Source: an uncultured Dokdonia sp. (lineage in GTDB: Bacteria; Bacteroidota; Bacteroidia; Flavobacteriales; Flavobacteriaceae). Taken from it: a stretch of 64,000 bases of DNA. The stretch lies in contig NZ_CALEMI010000050.1 of assembly GCF_937910895.1 (NCBI RefSeq), positions 19,155 through 83,154 of the forward strand, read 5' to 3'. How positions within the stretch are numbered: the stretch's first letter is position 1; each line of letters starts with the position of its first letter. Below, piece by piece: positions 34,073 through 42,964 of this stretch. Under the pieces are notes generated by a model, which saw only the letters and a program-made list of their open reading frames with translations, was not told the origin of the DNA and ran no database searches. The position numbers and the translations under genes were made by a program.

Positions 34073-35459
34073 AGCAACCTCCCTTCAAAAAATAAAAATT
34101 CATTTCCTAGGCGCTACAAAAACAGTGACAGGCTCCAAGTTTCTTATAGAAACCCCTTCTTTTAATATTCTTTTAGACTGCGGAATGTTTCAAGGACTTA
34201 AAGAATTAAGAGAGCGCAATTGGGAACCATTACCCTTTGATGTTTCTAGTATAGATCTTGTTGTATTAACCCACGGCCATCTTGATCATACTGGATATTT
34301 ACCAAGACTACTCAAACAAGGATTTGAAGGCAATATCTTAGGTACTTCCCCTACCTTAGAAATTACATCTATTATTCTAAAAGACAGTGCCAGGATACAT
34401 GAAGAAGATGCAAAACGCGCTAACGAAGAAGGATTTACAAAGCACAGTCCTGCACTTCCATTTTATACCGAAAAAGAAGCACAGAAGACTATCACACTGT
34501 TTAAAATAATCGAACCTGAAAAATGGATAGAATTACACGATAAAATTTTCTGTAGGTGGATGCCTGTAGGGCATATTATAGGAGCTACTTTTATTGAATT
34601 AAAAATAAATGAAACCATTTTTGTATTTTCTGGAGATGTAGGAAGACCCCAAGATCTTTTGTTAAGACCTCCTAAAAAACCCGAATGGGCAGATTTTCTT
34701 TTTTTAGAAAGCACCTATGGAGACAGATTACATCAAGAAGATGATACAGAAGAAAAGTTAATTACTCTTATTAAAGAATTGGTCCATACAAGAGGTACCC
34801 TTATTATCCCAAGCTTTGCTGTAGAACGATTACAAACATTGATGTACATCCTATGGAAATTACATCTTAAAAATCGCATTCCAAATATTCCTGTGTATGT
34901 AGATAGTCCTATGGGAAATAATGTGCTTTCTGTGTTTGAACGTTTTACAGAATGGCATAAAATAAGCCCAAAAGAGTATAAAGCAATGTGTAATCACGTT
35001 CATATTGTTACATCGTATAGAGAAACCTGGGAAGTTATTGATAAACCTATTCCAAAAATTGTGATTGCTGGTAGTGGGATGGTGACAGGAGGACGTGTAC
35101 TTACCTATTTAAAGCAGTATATTGATAACGCAACCACTAGAATATTATTAGTAGGATATCAAGCAGAAGGTACTAGAGGACGCCAGTTACAAGAAGGCTT
35201 ACACGAAGTAAAAATTTATGGAAAATATTATCCTGTAAAAGCGCAAGTGCATCAGATCCAAAGCCTCTCTGCACATGGAGATCAGCAAGATTTAATTGAT
35301 TGGGTAAGTGATATAAAAAATGTGCCAGAAAAAGTATTTTTAGTACACGGAGAAGCGAGTGCTTGTGATGCATTTAGAGTCAAATTACAACATCGTTTTC
35401 ATTGGAATATTGAAATCCCAAACCTTCATCAAACAACAGAAATTTATATAGCTGATTAA
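34065..35459 (+). CDS. Metallo-beta-lactamase / beta-CASP nuclease
   Basis: A 464-residue nuclease. The metal motif is THGHLDHTG (His 70, His 72, Asp 74, His 75), then PVGHIIGATF and FSGDVGRPQD, the beta-CASP region with SGMVTGGR, and the C-terminal SLSAHGDQQDL and LVHGEAS. This family includes RNA-processing and exonuclease enzymes (YSH1/CPSF-73 type in bacteria). It overlaps the endonuclease-like gene by 8 bases, so the two are probably made together. The last bases carry the next dyad. Confidence 0.9.
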   Translation: MPKATSLQKIKIHFLGATKTVTGSKFLIETPSFNILLDCGMFQGLKELRERNWEPLPFDVSSIDLVVLTHGHLDHTGYLPRLLKQGFEGNILGTSPTLEITSIILKDSARIHEEDAKRANEEGFTKHSPALPFYTEKEAQKTITLFKIIEPEKWIELHDKIFCRWMPVGHIIGATFIELKINETIFVFSGDVGRPQDLLLRPPKKPEWADFLFLESTYGDRLHQEDDTEEKLITLIKELVHTRGTLIIPSFAVERLQTLMYILWKLHLKNRIPNIPVYVDSPMGNNVLSVFERFTEWHKISPKEYKAMCNHVHIVTSYRETWEVIDKPIPKIVIAGSGMVTGGRVLTYLKQYIDNATTRILLVGYQAEGTRGRQLQEGLHEVKIYGKYYPVKAQVHQIQSLSAHGDQQDLIDWVSDIKNVPEKVFLVHGEASACDAFRVKLQHRFHWNIEIPNLHQTTEIYIAD

Positions 35460-35495
35460 TGTCATAGTTTCTTTTTTTAAGAGGTCCTAATTTTA
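35453..35495 (+). promoter_or_regulatory. FNR/CRP-type operator plus -7 box for the coiled-coil gene at 35530
   Basis: Dyad TGATTAATGTCA at 35453-35464 overlapping the nuclease stop; -7 box TAATTTTA at 35488-35495; 35-base offset; predicted start 35500. Confidence 0.8.
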
Positions 35496-35529
35496 TCTTT
35501 TTATAAACTAAAAGGTACGTCGCAAGATT

Positions 35530-35937
35530 ATGGAAACACAGATCAAAAATGAACAGAACAACTATCATCTAGTAGCAAAAGAATGGAAATCAAATCTTCT
35601 ATTTGTTGAAAATGAAATTCATTTTATTGAACAACTCATACATTCTTATGTATTTGAACCGAATACGCCTACTCTTTTTGAACGCCTTGAGCATTTCAAA
35701 ACTCAAATTTTAGACATCAAAGAAAAGCATAAAAAGATACGGCAACGTGTTGTCAATCATGATAATGAATTAGGAGGATTGATGGAGTCTCATGATATAA
35801 TCTCTCTGAACACATCTTTTGATAAAAAACAGCAAATGGTTTCTGCGGATTACACTCAATTTATCACAGTTTATAAAACCCTTAAATCTGAAATATTTGA
35901 ATACTGCGGAGGTATCTTAAAACATAATAAAAAGTAG
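35530..35937 (+). CDS. Coiled-coil protein of unknown function
   Basis: A 135-residue helical, charged protein with no signal peptide. It shares EWKSNLLFVENEIHFIEQLI-type heptads with the product of 36607-37056 (KWQSELDFIEIEWHFLQELL), so the two are paralogues flanking hsp20. No known domain. It has its own regulated promoter and no partner in its transcript; a small stress adaptor or chaperone helper would fit but is not shown. Confidence 0.65.
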   Translation: METQIKNEQNNYHLVAKEWKSNLLFVENEIHFIEQLIHSYVFEPNTPTLFERLEHFKTQILDIKEKHKKIRQRVVNHDNELGGLMESHDIISLNTSFDKKQQMVSADYTQFITVYKTLKSEIFEYCGGILKHNKK

Positions 35938-35954
35938 GCATTTTAATCTATTAC

Positions 35955-35997
35955 TGATTGATATCATAGTTTTTGATACCCTTCCATAGTACTTTTA
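35955..35997 (+). promoter_or_regulatory. FNR/CRP-type operator plus -7 box for hsp20
   Basis: Dyad TGATTGATATCA at 35955-35966, -7 box TACTTTTA at 35990-35997, 35-base offset; predicted start 36002, 21 bases before the ATG. Confidence 0.85.
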
Positions 35998-36022
35998 ATG
36001 TATTAACTAAAATAAAATAATT

Positions 36023-36466
36023 ATGTCACTAATTAAATTTAACAGAAACAGACTTCCGTGGTTGATCGGAGACATTACAAGTTGGATGGATACAGATGAC
36101 TTTTTTGAAGATGATTTTTTTACAAAAAAAACAAGTATGCCTGCCATGAATGTCAAGGACAATGATGATCATTTTGAGATAGAACTTGCCGTTCCAGGAT
36201 TCTCAAAAGAAGAGATTGATGTCACAGTAGCAGATGATATTCTCTCTGTAAGTGCCTCAAAAAAAGAAGAAGATGCAGAAGAAAAAGAAAATTATTCTCG
36301 TAAAGAATTTAGCTATAAAAGCTTCGAACGTACACTCCAAATTCCTCCTACTGTAAATCAAAAACAAGAAGTAAGTGCAAATTATCAAGATGGTATTTTA
36401 AAACTTACGCTTCAAAAAAACAAAGAAATAAAAGCACCACAAAAGCGTAAGATTGAAATTGCATAA
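36023..36466 (+). CDS. Small heat-shock protein, Hsp20 family
   Basis: A 147-residue alpha-crystallin-type holdase that keeps unfolding proteins soluble without ATP. The N-terminal 35 residues are acidic (FFEDDFFTKK); the alpha-crystallin domain runs from about 40 to 135 (PAMNVKDNDDHFEIELAVPG to YQDGILKLTLQKN). There is a Lys-rich C-terminal tail. It has its own regulated promoter and is ended by the strong hairpin at 36476-36516. Confidence 0.95.
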   Translation: MSLIKFNRNRLPWLIGDITSWMDTDDFFEDDFFTKKTSMPAMNVKDNDDHFEIELAVPGFSKEEIDVTVADDILSVSASKKEEDAEEKENYSRKEFSYKSFERTLQIPPTVNQKQEVSANYQDGILKLTLQKNKEIKAPQKRKIEIA

Positions 36467-36475
36467 TTATGAGTC

Positions 36476-36516
36476 GTATAAGGCAGTGATTTAAAAGAAA
36501 AAAAACTGCCTTATAC
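36476..36516 (+). terminator. Hairpin terminator after hsp20
   Basis: Twelve-base-pair perfect stem, GTATAAGGCAGT (36476-36487) with ACTGCCTTATAC (36505-36516), 17-base A-rich loop. It lies 10 bases after the hsp20 stop. Confidence 0.8.
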
Positions 36517-36545
36517 TTCTTATGATGACTACTACTATTTATGTA

Positions 36546-36585
36546 TACGCTTTCACAAACCTGCCTGCTGGCAGACAGAAGCGTA
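36546..36585. repeat. Composite palindrome: TTTCGC repeat split by a CTGCCTGC hairpin
   Basis: Outer arms TACGCTT (36546-36552) and AAGCGTA (36579-36585) enclose the near-palindrome CCTGCCTGCTGGCAGACAG (36560-36578). It is also read as the first codons of a spurious extension of the following gene. Confidence 0.75.
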
Positions 36586-36606
36586 CTCACCCTAATAAAA
36601 ATCGCT

Positions 36607-37056
36607 ATGTACACTAATCAATATAAATTTAAATACTTAGAATGGCACAGCCCAGAAGAAATCCATGAGACCACTATAAAATGGCAATCAGAACTTGATT
36701 TTATAGAGATAGAATGGCATTTTTTACAAGAACTTCTAAGTGACAACACCTTATTATTACTCTCAGAAACCGATTTTGAAAAAACAAAAAAACTCATTTC
36801 AGAACTAGTAAGCTATAAAAAAGTAATTCCTGAAATAAGACAATTGTTAGAACAACACCGCAATGATCTCGAAGTCTTGGTAGATGGTATTAACGAGCGT
36901 CAAAAAGAAAAAGCCTTTAAAGACAGACACCTATTGCTAGAATTAAAAATAAACGATTTTAATGAGCAGTATAGACAGGTCAAAAATGCCATTTTTGATG
37001 TCATGAAAACCAGTTTAAAAAAGAGAAAACAAAAAACACTTTTAAGCAAACGATAG
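36607..37056 (+). CDS. Coiled-coil protein, paralogue of 35530-35937
   Basis: A 149-residue charged helical protein beginning MYTNQYKFKYLEWHSPEE. The frame is open to 36541, but that part is encoded by the composite repeat and gives an improbable sequence, so Met at 36607 is chosen. Like its paralogue it starts with a Trp-Glu/Lys heptad and ends in a basic tail (KKRKQK). The lipoprotein gene follows one base after its stop, so it heads a three-gene operon ending in D-lactate dehydrogenase. No FNR-type site was found in front of it. Confidence 0.65.
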   Translation: MYTNQYKFKYLEWHSPEEIHETTIKWQSELDFIEIEWHFLQELLSDNTLLLLSETDFEKTKKLISELVSYKKVIPEIRQLLEQHRNDLEVLVDGINERQKEKAFKDRHLLLELKINDFNEQYRQVKNAIFDVMKTSLKKRKQKTLLSKR

Positions 37057-37057
37057 T

Positions 37058-37714
37058 ATGAGAACAATTTTTTATAGCGTATTGAGTAGTGTACTACTGC
37101 TTTTGACAAGTTGTAACTCAAGTGACTTAGTTGAGAATTGGAAAAATCCTGATATAGAAATATTTGTTGCAGAAAAAGTACTTGTTTTGGCAATGACCAA
37201 TGATGTGAGCAATAGAGAACGTTTTGAAAAAAGACTCGCAAACGAACTTCAAAAAAAAGGAGTACAAGCCACAGAGAGTAATCAGTTTTTTGATGAGAAC
37301 TATACCCAACGCCCACAAACACGAGAAGAACTAGATTTATTAGAAAATGCGATGCTTCAAGAAGGGTATGATGCTATTTTAGTCTCAAAAATTATAGGTG
37401 CAGAAGACCGAAAAAGCTTATTACAGTCATACGATGGCTTTGACACCCTTTTTAATAGTTTTGAAGAAGATTATTATAGCAATCAGAAAATCTACACAGA
37501 AGACGAATATGCAGAGGTATACACCGTTTATCACGCAGAGTCTGCGCTCTATTGTATTTGCCCTACAAAAGAGAGAGAAACTATCTGGAGAGGTAGTATT
37601 GATATAACACAACCAGAAAGTACACGCAAAGCTATAAAAGATTATATTAGTATACTTCTTTGGGCTCTTGAAGAACAAGAATTACTTATTATAAATAATG
37701 GTAAGGGAATCTAA
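37058..37714 (+). CDS. Lipoprotein of unknown function
   Basis: A 218-residue lipoprotein: signal with lipobox LLLLTSCNSS (Cys near 19). The body begins KVLVLAMTNDVSNRERFEKR, then QKKGVQATESNQFF and AILVSKIIG, a pattern like the TolB-N/GNA1162-like fold of proteins that act at the outer membrane, but I cannot name a family. It sits 1 base after the coiled-coil gene and 3 before the dehydrogenase gene. Confidence 0.65.
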   Translation: MRTIFYSVLSSVLLLLTSCNSSDLVENWKNPDIEIFVAEKVLVLAMTNDVSNRERFEKRLANELQKKGVQATESNQFFDENYTQRPQTREELDLLENAMLQEGYDAILVSKIIGAEDRKSLLQSYDGFDTLFNSFEEDYYSNQKIYTEDEYAEVYTVYHAESALYCICPTKERETIWRGSIDITQPESTRKAIKDYISILLWALEEQELLIINNGKGI

Positions 37715-37717
37715 TCT

Positions 37718-38707
37718 ATGAAAACACTCATTTACTCTGCAAAGGATTTTGAAATACCCTATTTAGAAAAAGCAAATCAAAATACACATACACTACATTT
37801 TACTCCAGAACGACTCACAACACATACCGCAATGAAAGCTGTTGGTTATGATGCAATTTCTATATTCTCGGCAGATGACGCATCTCCCAATGTATTGGAA
37901 AAACTTAAAGCTTTTGGAGTATCCTACATCACATTACGATCTGCTGGCTATGACAATGTAAACATATTTAAAGCTCAAAAATTAGGGCTACACGTAGCCA
38001 ATGCAGCCGACTATTCTCCTCATGCTATCGCAGAGCATGCTATTACACTTTTACTGGCTATAAATCGTAAAATTATCGTAGCAAATAAACAAGTGCAACA
38101 GTATGATTTTACACTTTCTAATCTCGTAGGAATAGATTTGAAAGGAAAAACAATAGGAATCATAGGAACGGGTAGAATAGGCGCTGTGATCATTAAAATT
38201 CTTCACGGGTTTGAGACCACTATTATTGCTACAGATATTGCGCAAAATGAAGATCTAATACACAATTTTGGGGTCACCTATATGCCTCTTCAGGAGCTTT
38301 GTAAGCAAAGTGATGTCGTAATACTCAGTGTTCCTTTAAATGCAGAAACACATCATCTTATGGATAAGGAAACTCTTGCCTATATGAAGCCCAGCGCATA
38401 CTTAATAAATGTCGCAAGAGGAGCAATTGTAGATACAAAAGCAGTATTAGAAAGTCTCAATACAAATGTATTAAAAGGATATGCAACAGATGTATACGCG
38501 CATGAAAGTGGCATCTTTTTTTACGACAGGTCTTCAGCAAAACCTAATGACCTGCTATTAGATCAATTACTACAACACCCTAACGTTATTCTCACGCCAC
38601 ATCAAGCCTTTGCTACCCAAGAAGCTTTAACCAATATCGCGACGACTACTATGGAGAATCTAACGAGTTGGGAACAAGGAAAGACACCCAAAAACGAACT
38701 TACTTAA
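37718..38707 (+). CDS. ldhA: D-lactate dehydrogenase / D-2-hydroxyacid dehydrogenase
   Basis: A 329-residue NAD-dependent dehydrogenase of the D-LDH subtype (residue HxxxAxHAIxL core, TLRSAGYDNVNI, Rossmann motif GIIGTGRIG at 147-155). Catalytic residues: Arg in NVARGAIVD (about 233), Glu in ATDVYAHESG (about 261) and His in TPHQAF (about 290). It reduces pyruvate to D-lactate and restores NAD during fermentation. The symbol is by family; other D-2-hydroxyacids are possible. It is the last gene of its operon, ended by the hairpin at 38811. Confidence 0.88.
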   Translation: MKTLIYSAKDFEIPYLEKANQNTHTLHFTPERLTTHTAMKAVGYDAISIFSADDASPNVLEKLKAFGVSYITLRSAGYDNVNIFKAQKLGLHVANAADYSPHAIAEHAITLLLAINRKIIVANKQVQQYDFTLSNLVGIDLKGKTIGIIGTGRIGAVIIKILHGFETTIIATDIAQNEDLIHNFGVTYMPLQELCKQSDVVILSVPLNAETHHLMDKETLAYMKPSAYLINVARGAIVDTKAVLESLNTNVLKGYATDVYAHESGIFFYDRSSAKPNDLLLDQLLQHPNVILTPHQAFATQEALTNIATTTMENLTSWEQGKTPKNELT

Positions 38708-38810
38708 GGAAATAAAGTTTAGTTTTTATTGCTTTAGGACTGGCTTAAAATTCATTCCAAGTATATTTTGCGTGTACGTTATAAGCGTTATAGAAGTATT
38801 TTACATATAT

Positions 38811-38838
38811 AAAGCCTTTGCATCTCTGCAAAGGCTTT
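38811..38838. terminator. Bidirectional hairpin terminator
   Basis: Perfect 12-base-pair stem: AAAGCCTTTGCA (38811-38822) with TGCAAAGGCTTT (38827-38838), 4-base loop, flanked by AT-rich ends. It lies between the convergent ldhA-like gene and the barrel gene. Confidence 0.9.
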
Positions 38839-38914
38839 ATCTTATTATTTGTCTTGGTGTCTCATCTTTCTGAATCTCTCACGCTATCGATAGTAAGAAA
38901 ACAGTTAAATAAAA

Positions 38915-39535
38915 TTAAAACGAAAAACCAATATTTATACTACTACGACCATTTCTAATCGCTTCTCCTTCGTTTTGTTCAAAAATATCAGTGAATCCAG
39001 ATTGAGCTCCATATTCAATGAAAAGATGTTGATCATTATTTACTGGAATCTTAACGCCTATCCCAAAAGCCAATCCAAAATCTGTACTCTTAAAAGCTTC
39101 AGAAACATCAATATCATTCTCTGTAGTCTTGCCACTTAATAAAAAACCAGCATACGGTCCTACATTCAAATACCAGTTACGCTTCTTTGCAAAATGCCAG
39201 TTGGCTACGATTGGGACACTTAAATAATTTAACGCATAATCTGTGGTAAACGTTTCAGTCTCATCAGCAAAAAAACCGTCAGACCATCCTTTTTGATCAT
39301 AAATAAGGCTTCCCTTTATACTCCAACGATCTGAAAAATAGTAATCGCCGTATGCCCCTATATTAAGAGCTACTCTAGAGCTTGACGCGTCTTCATTATC
39401 TATCGTTGAGATATTTGAGATGTTAAGTCCTCCAAAAATACCATATTCAAAATCTCCCTTATCTTGAGCATAAGAAAAAAGGCAGCTAGATAAAGCCAAT
39501 ACTAATAGATAATGTTTTTTCATAATTTGATTCAT
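38915..39535 (-). CDS. Outer-membrane beta-barrel protein (PorT-like)
   Basis: A 206-residue protein with a Sec signal peptide (KKHYLLVLALSSCLFSYAQ). The mature part begins GDFEYGIFGGLNISNI and has repeating strands (WSIKGSLIYDQKGW, ALNYLSVPIVANWHF, NWYLNVGPYAGFLLSG) ending in SSINIGFSF. These fit the PorT/outer membrane protein beta-barrel family. It is monocistronic; a TATATTTG -7 box lies at 39567-39574 on the minus strand, but no TGA-N6-TCA dyad is at the matching place, so it is not part of the regulon. Confidence 0.85.
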   Translation of the reverse strand: MNQIMKKHYLLVLALSSCLFSYAQDKGDFEYGIFGGLNISNISTIDNEDASSSRVALNIGAYGDYYFSDRWSIKGSLIYDQKGWSDGFFADETETFTTDYALNYLSVPIVANWHFAKKRNWYLNVGPYAGFLLSGKTTENDIDVSEAFKSTDFGLAFGIGVKIPVNNDQHLFIEYGAQSGFTDIFEQNEGEAIRNGRSSINIGFSF

Positions 39536-39660
39536 TTTTTATTTATAATTATTGTTTGTTAACCAACAAATATACTCCTTAAGTATTGCGCTAGAAATAA
39601 AATAGTCTATTAATAATCTTGAGAAATACAAAGAATACCTACAAGTGAATAGCAATGTTT

Positions 39661-39682
39661 TTTTGCTTTCGCGAAAGCAAAA
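39661..39682. repeat. TTTCGCGAAA palindrome, intergenic
   Basis: Perfect 22-base palindrome with TTTT/AAAA outer pairs around GCTTTCGCGAAAGC; between the barrel gene and nosY. Confidence 0.9.
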
Positions 39683-39801
39683 TTCTCCTTTTTTAAAATT
39701 GAATAAGATATCGATTACCATAGCCTAATAGTATCCATCCATTAGACCCAATACGTGAAGTGATCTCAAAAAATAGAATCATACGTTGGAACAACCATCG
39801 C

Positions 39802-40584
39802 TTAAAAATCTTTTTTTCTACATTTTCTGTACATATTTAATAGTGGGACAATTACCCATAAAGACAATGCTGCTATAGAAACTAAAAGACCAAAGCTCGT
39901 TCCGAAAAACTTCTGAAAAACAGCCCCTGTATACCCTAATAGAGCTGAAATATCTAATTTTAATATGATTAAAATTCGAGATAAATCAATAGGATTAAAT
40001 AGTGTGGCACCTATCGAAAAGGAGTCCAAAGGATACGATTGAAATGCGATAAGAGACATCAAAAATAAACCATCATAAATAACAGCCATAAACAACCAAA
40101 AGAGAATAGAATAACTAAATCCTTTTATTTTATTTTCATTATACAAGGCAATATTAAAGGCAATTGCTGTAAATATTAAAGTGAGAAATGTGCCTGTCAC
40201 AAGCAATAATACAAAGTCCCAAATCTCATTAGACTGAAATAATCCATAAAGAATAAATGGAATACCAAGCCCTATAATAAGACTCATAGAAAGCGATAAT
40301 GCAACGCCTAAATATTGACCAATAAATATAGAAGATCGCTTAATGGGTTGTGCCAATAACAACTCTGTAAACTCTTTAGAATTGTAATAATACATCACGC
40401 CAAAGATAGTCCCAATAAGCGGTATTAAGATAATGATTACATTCATCAAAGTAATGACTGCTTTTGAAAGATCATTATTTAAGAAAAGAAGAACACATCC
40501 TAGCAATAAATAAAATAGTAAATACACATAACTCCATCTACTGCGTATTAAATCAAAAAAACTATATTTTAAAATTTTAAACAT
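39802..40584 (-). CDS. nosY: NosY-type ABC transporter permease
   Basis: A 260-residue membrane protein with about six hydrophobic segments (for example residues 20-36, 38-62 and 95-118). With NosF and NosD it helps build the copper-sulfide centre of nitrous-oxide reductase. Its 5' end overlaps nosF by 8 bases. It is the last gene of the nos operon. Confidence 0.88.
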   Translation of the reverse strand: MFKILKYSFFDLIRSRWSYVYLLFYLLLGCVLLFLNNDLSKAVITLMNVIIILIPLIGTIFGVMYYYNSKEFTELLLAQPIKRSSIFIGQYLGVALSLSMSLIIGLGIPFILYGLFQSNEIWDFVLLLVTGTFLTLIFTAIAFNIALYNENKIKGFSYSILFWLFMAVIYDGLFLMSLIAFQSYPLDSFSIGATLFNPIDLSRILIILKLDISALLGYTGAVFQKFFGTSFGLLVSIAALSLWVIVPLLNMYRKCRKKDF

Positions 40585-41284
40585 CTTCTTGGATTAAAAG
40601 GTTAGCAATAGCATATTCAAAATTGGGGGCTTCTGTTTGTTTTTTAAGTGCTTCAATATTCCCCTTAAAGTACACTTTGCCTTCAAGTAAAAACACAATC
40701 TCATCTGCCATTTCTTCTACAAAACTCATGATATGAGAGGTCATCAAGATGATTTTTCCTTTTGCTTTTTCTTCTTTGATGAGTTCTTTTAAATGTATCA
40801 ATGCAATAGGGTCTAATCCTGTTGTGGGTTCATCTAGAATAATAATAGGACTATCAAACATAAGCGTTAATACAATATTTACCTTCTGCTTAGTACCACC
40901 AGAAAGTGTATTCAACTTTTTTGATAAGAAAGGTTCTAGTTTAAATAGTTTGATTAGTCTTTTATCTTCTCCTGGACGATTGCGTACATCCTTTATCATA
41001 CGGATAAGTTCCTTTACAGTGAGATTTGCAGGAAAGTTGGCTATTTGTGGGAGGTAGTCTATTTGATCTCTATATTTCCAGTTTTTGTTTATGGGAACAT
41101 TAGCTACGAGTAAAGTTCCTTTATCAGGAATGACCATTCCTAAGATAGATTTGATCAAGGTTGTTTTACCCGAACCGTTGGGACCCAAAATGGCAACGAT
41201 CCCTTTTTGGGAGATGTTTAAATCTATGCCTTTAAGCACTGGATTCTTGCCAAATTTTTTATGTAATTGTTCTATGCTGATCAT
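40577..41284 (-). CDS. nosF: NosF-type ABC transporter ATPase
   Basis: A 235-residue ABC ATPase: Walker A GPNGSGKT near residue 34, signature LSGGTKQKVNIVL near 125 and Walker B IIILDEPTTGLDP near 147. It powers NosFY, which in the nos system supplies sulfur or copper for the CuZ site. Its start overlaps nosD by 4 bases. Confidence 0.92.
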   Translation of the reverse strand: MISIEQLHKKFGKNPVLKGIDLNISQKGIVAILGPNGSGKTTLIKSILGMVIPDKGTLLVANVPINKNWKYRDQIDYLPQIANFPANLTVKELIRMIKDVRNRPGEDKRLIKLFKLEPFLSKKLNTLSGGTKQKVNIVLTLMFDSPIIILDEPTTGLDPIALIHLKELIKEEKAKGKIILMTSHIMSFVEEMADEIVFLLEGKVYFKGNIEALKKQTEAPNFEYAIANLLIQEDV

Positions 41285-42519
41285 TTGTACCGTTTTATGT
41301 GTGGTGTCATATCCAATAAATTATCGGGTGTAAATACGGGTGATACTTTTTCTGAAAAATCTATAATATCAATAAATAAGCTTCTCATTAATATGATGGT
41401 TTCTGGAGTTTTGTTTACGATGTATGAAAACAACTTAACTGGTCTGTAGGGTACATCTCCTACCCCATCCTTATCGAGATCATACCCTGTATAACTGCTC
41501 CAATAATTGTGTTGAAAAATAGTATCATTGATTTTACTATGGTAGGAAACATCAAAGGAATTATAGAGGAAATTATTTTTTTCAAAGGTGTTGGTATAAC
41601 AAGCACCTAGTACTTTGATAGCGTAGCCATTGCTAATAAAATCATTCCCAGAATATACTACTCTATTAGAACCCTCAATGTTAATGGCAACTGTGTTTTC
41701 TTCAAATACATTCCCTTTTATCTCGGCATCATTTATTTCTTTTAAGAGTAAGCCAAAAGCAGCAGTACCCCAGTTTTTCTTAAACGTATTATTCAGCATT
41801 TTGATCCGTTTTGAAAACATGACCGCCACCCCTGCTCCATTATTTTCAAAGGTATTATTGGTATAGAGATCATCATTAGAAAACATAAAATGCAATCCAT
41901 AGCGTAGGTTATTTGTGCTTGTATTTTCATTGATCGTAATATTATCTGAAAACTCTAGATAGATACCATCACGCACTTTTTGAACATTATTTTTTTCTAC
42001 TACTACATGTTTAGAATACCAAAGCTGTATACCATTCCCTGAGTTATATTCGTCTTGAGCATCTCCAATGATTGTATTGTGATAAATTTTTCCATGGTTT
42101 GATTTTTCAATATAAATGCCAAAAAAAAGTTTCTCCAGCACCACATGTTGTATTAGAAAATGCTCACTTCTCACTACGCGTATGGCTGCATGATCACTTG
42201 TATAACTTGTTCCTACATTCACGATAAACAAGCCATCTATCGTGACATGATCTGAAACAATCCGTATGATTTCGCCTTGATCTTCACCATCTATGACAGG
42301 GAAGTTTTCCCCTTTTATGGTAAGCGGTTTATCTACTACAATATTATACTCCTTATACGTTCCCCTTTTTACTAAAATAGTATCACCCGCCTGAGCCATT
42401 TTAATGGCTGCTTTAAGTGAACTCACGGGACAGCCATTGCAAACCTCAATAGTTTGTGCCGTTATTTGTAAACCACAAAAGAGCATACTACCAATGAGAA
42501 AGTTTTTGAGTAGACACAT
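41281..42519 (-). CDS. nosD: NosD periplasmic beta-helix protein
   Basis: A 412-residue protein with a signal peptide (about 1-21) and a right-handed beta-helix (CASH) domain built of many short repeats such as NNTFENNGAGVAVMFS and NNTFKKNWGTAAFGLL. NosD holds copper for loading into NosZ. Its start lies 4 bases downstream of the nosL stop. Confidence 0.93.
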   Translation of the reverse strand: MCLLKNFLIGSMLFCGLQITAQTIEVCNGCPVSSLKAAIKMAQAGDTILVKRGTYKEYNIVVDKPLTIKGENFPVIDGEDQGEIIRIVSDHVTIDGLFIVNVGTSYTSDHAAIRVVRSEHFLIQHVVLEKLFFGIYIEKSNHGKIYHNTIIGDAQDEYNSGNGIQLWYSKHVVVEKNNVQKVRDGIYLEFSDNITINENTSTNNLRYGLHFMFSNDDLYTNNTFENNGAGVAVMFSKRIKMLNNTFKKNWGTAAFGLLLKEINDAEIKGNVFEENTVAINIEGSNRVVYSGNDFISNGYAIKVLGACYTNTFEKNNFLYNSFDVSYHSKINDTIFQHNYWSSYTGYDLDKDGVGDVPYRPVKLFSYIVNKTPETIILMRSLFIDIIDFSEKVSPVFTPDNLLDMTPHIKRYK

Positions 42520-42523
42520 ACAG

Positions 42524-42964
42524 TTAGTTACTTAAATAGATTTTTAATTCTTCCCAGGTATATAAAACCCCTTCCTTTTCTGATTGAATTTTCGCTGCAT
42601 TTTCTTTACTTTGAAAACTAGTAAGATTTGCTCCCATAGGGCTTGGTAGGTTCTCGCTTATTAAGAATGTAGCATCTTGCGTTGCAATAAATGCTGTTGG
42701 AGCCTCATAGTAATTTGTGAAAACTTCAGCTACTTTAAGTTCTTTAGTAGCTGTCATATAATTGACCATACACTCTGTGGCGTCAAATTTGAATACTTTC
42801 CCCTTATCAGTAATCAATTGGGCTCCATGTATTTTATCAACGATCGTCATTTTACAAAAATGACAGCCATCATTCCCATAATCTATCTCCTTAGGTCCAT
42901 TACTACAGCCAATCATGATGAATAATGTGAAAAATACAAAACATATTTTGAATCGTGTTTTCAT
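42524..42964 (-). CDS. nosL: NosL copper chaperone lipoprotein
   Basis: A 146-residue lipoprotein with lipobox IMIGCSNG (Cys near 20). The Cu(I) motif C-x-x-C-x-M is seen as GCHFCKMTIVD near residues 33-43, with a following Met and GAQLIT core. It carries copper to NosZ/NosD. Its start overlaps the upstream membrane gene by one base. Confidence 0.93.
   Translation of the reverse strand: MKTRFKICFVFFTLFIMIGCSNGPKEIDYGNDGCHFCKMTIVDKIHGAQLITDKGKVFKFDATECMVNYMTATKELKVAEVFTNYYEAPTAFIATQDATFLISENLPSPMGANLTSFQSKENAAKIQSEKEGVLYTWEELKIYLSN

Noticed and set aside
39567..39609. FNR-type promoter for the barrel gene at 38915
   Set aside because: A TATATTTG box is present, but the position 35 bases upstream has no TGA-N6-TCA dyad.
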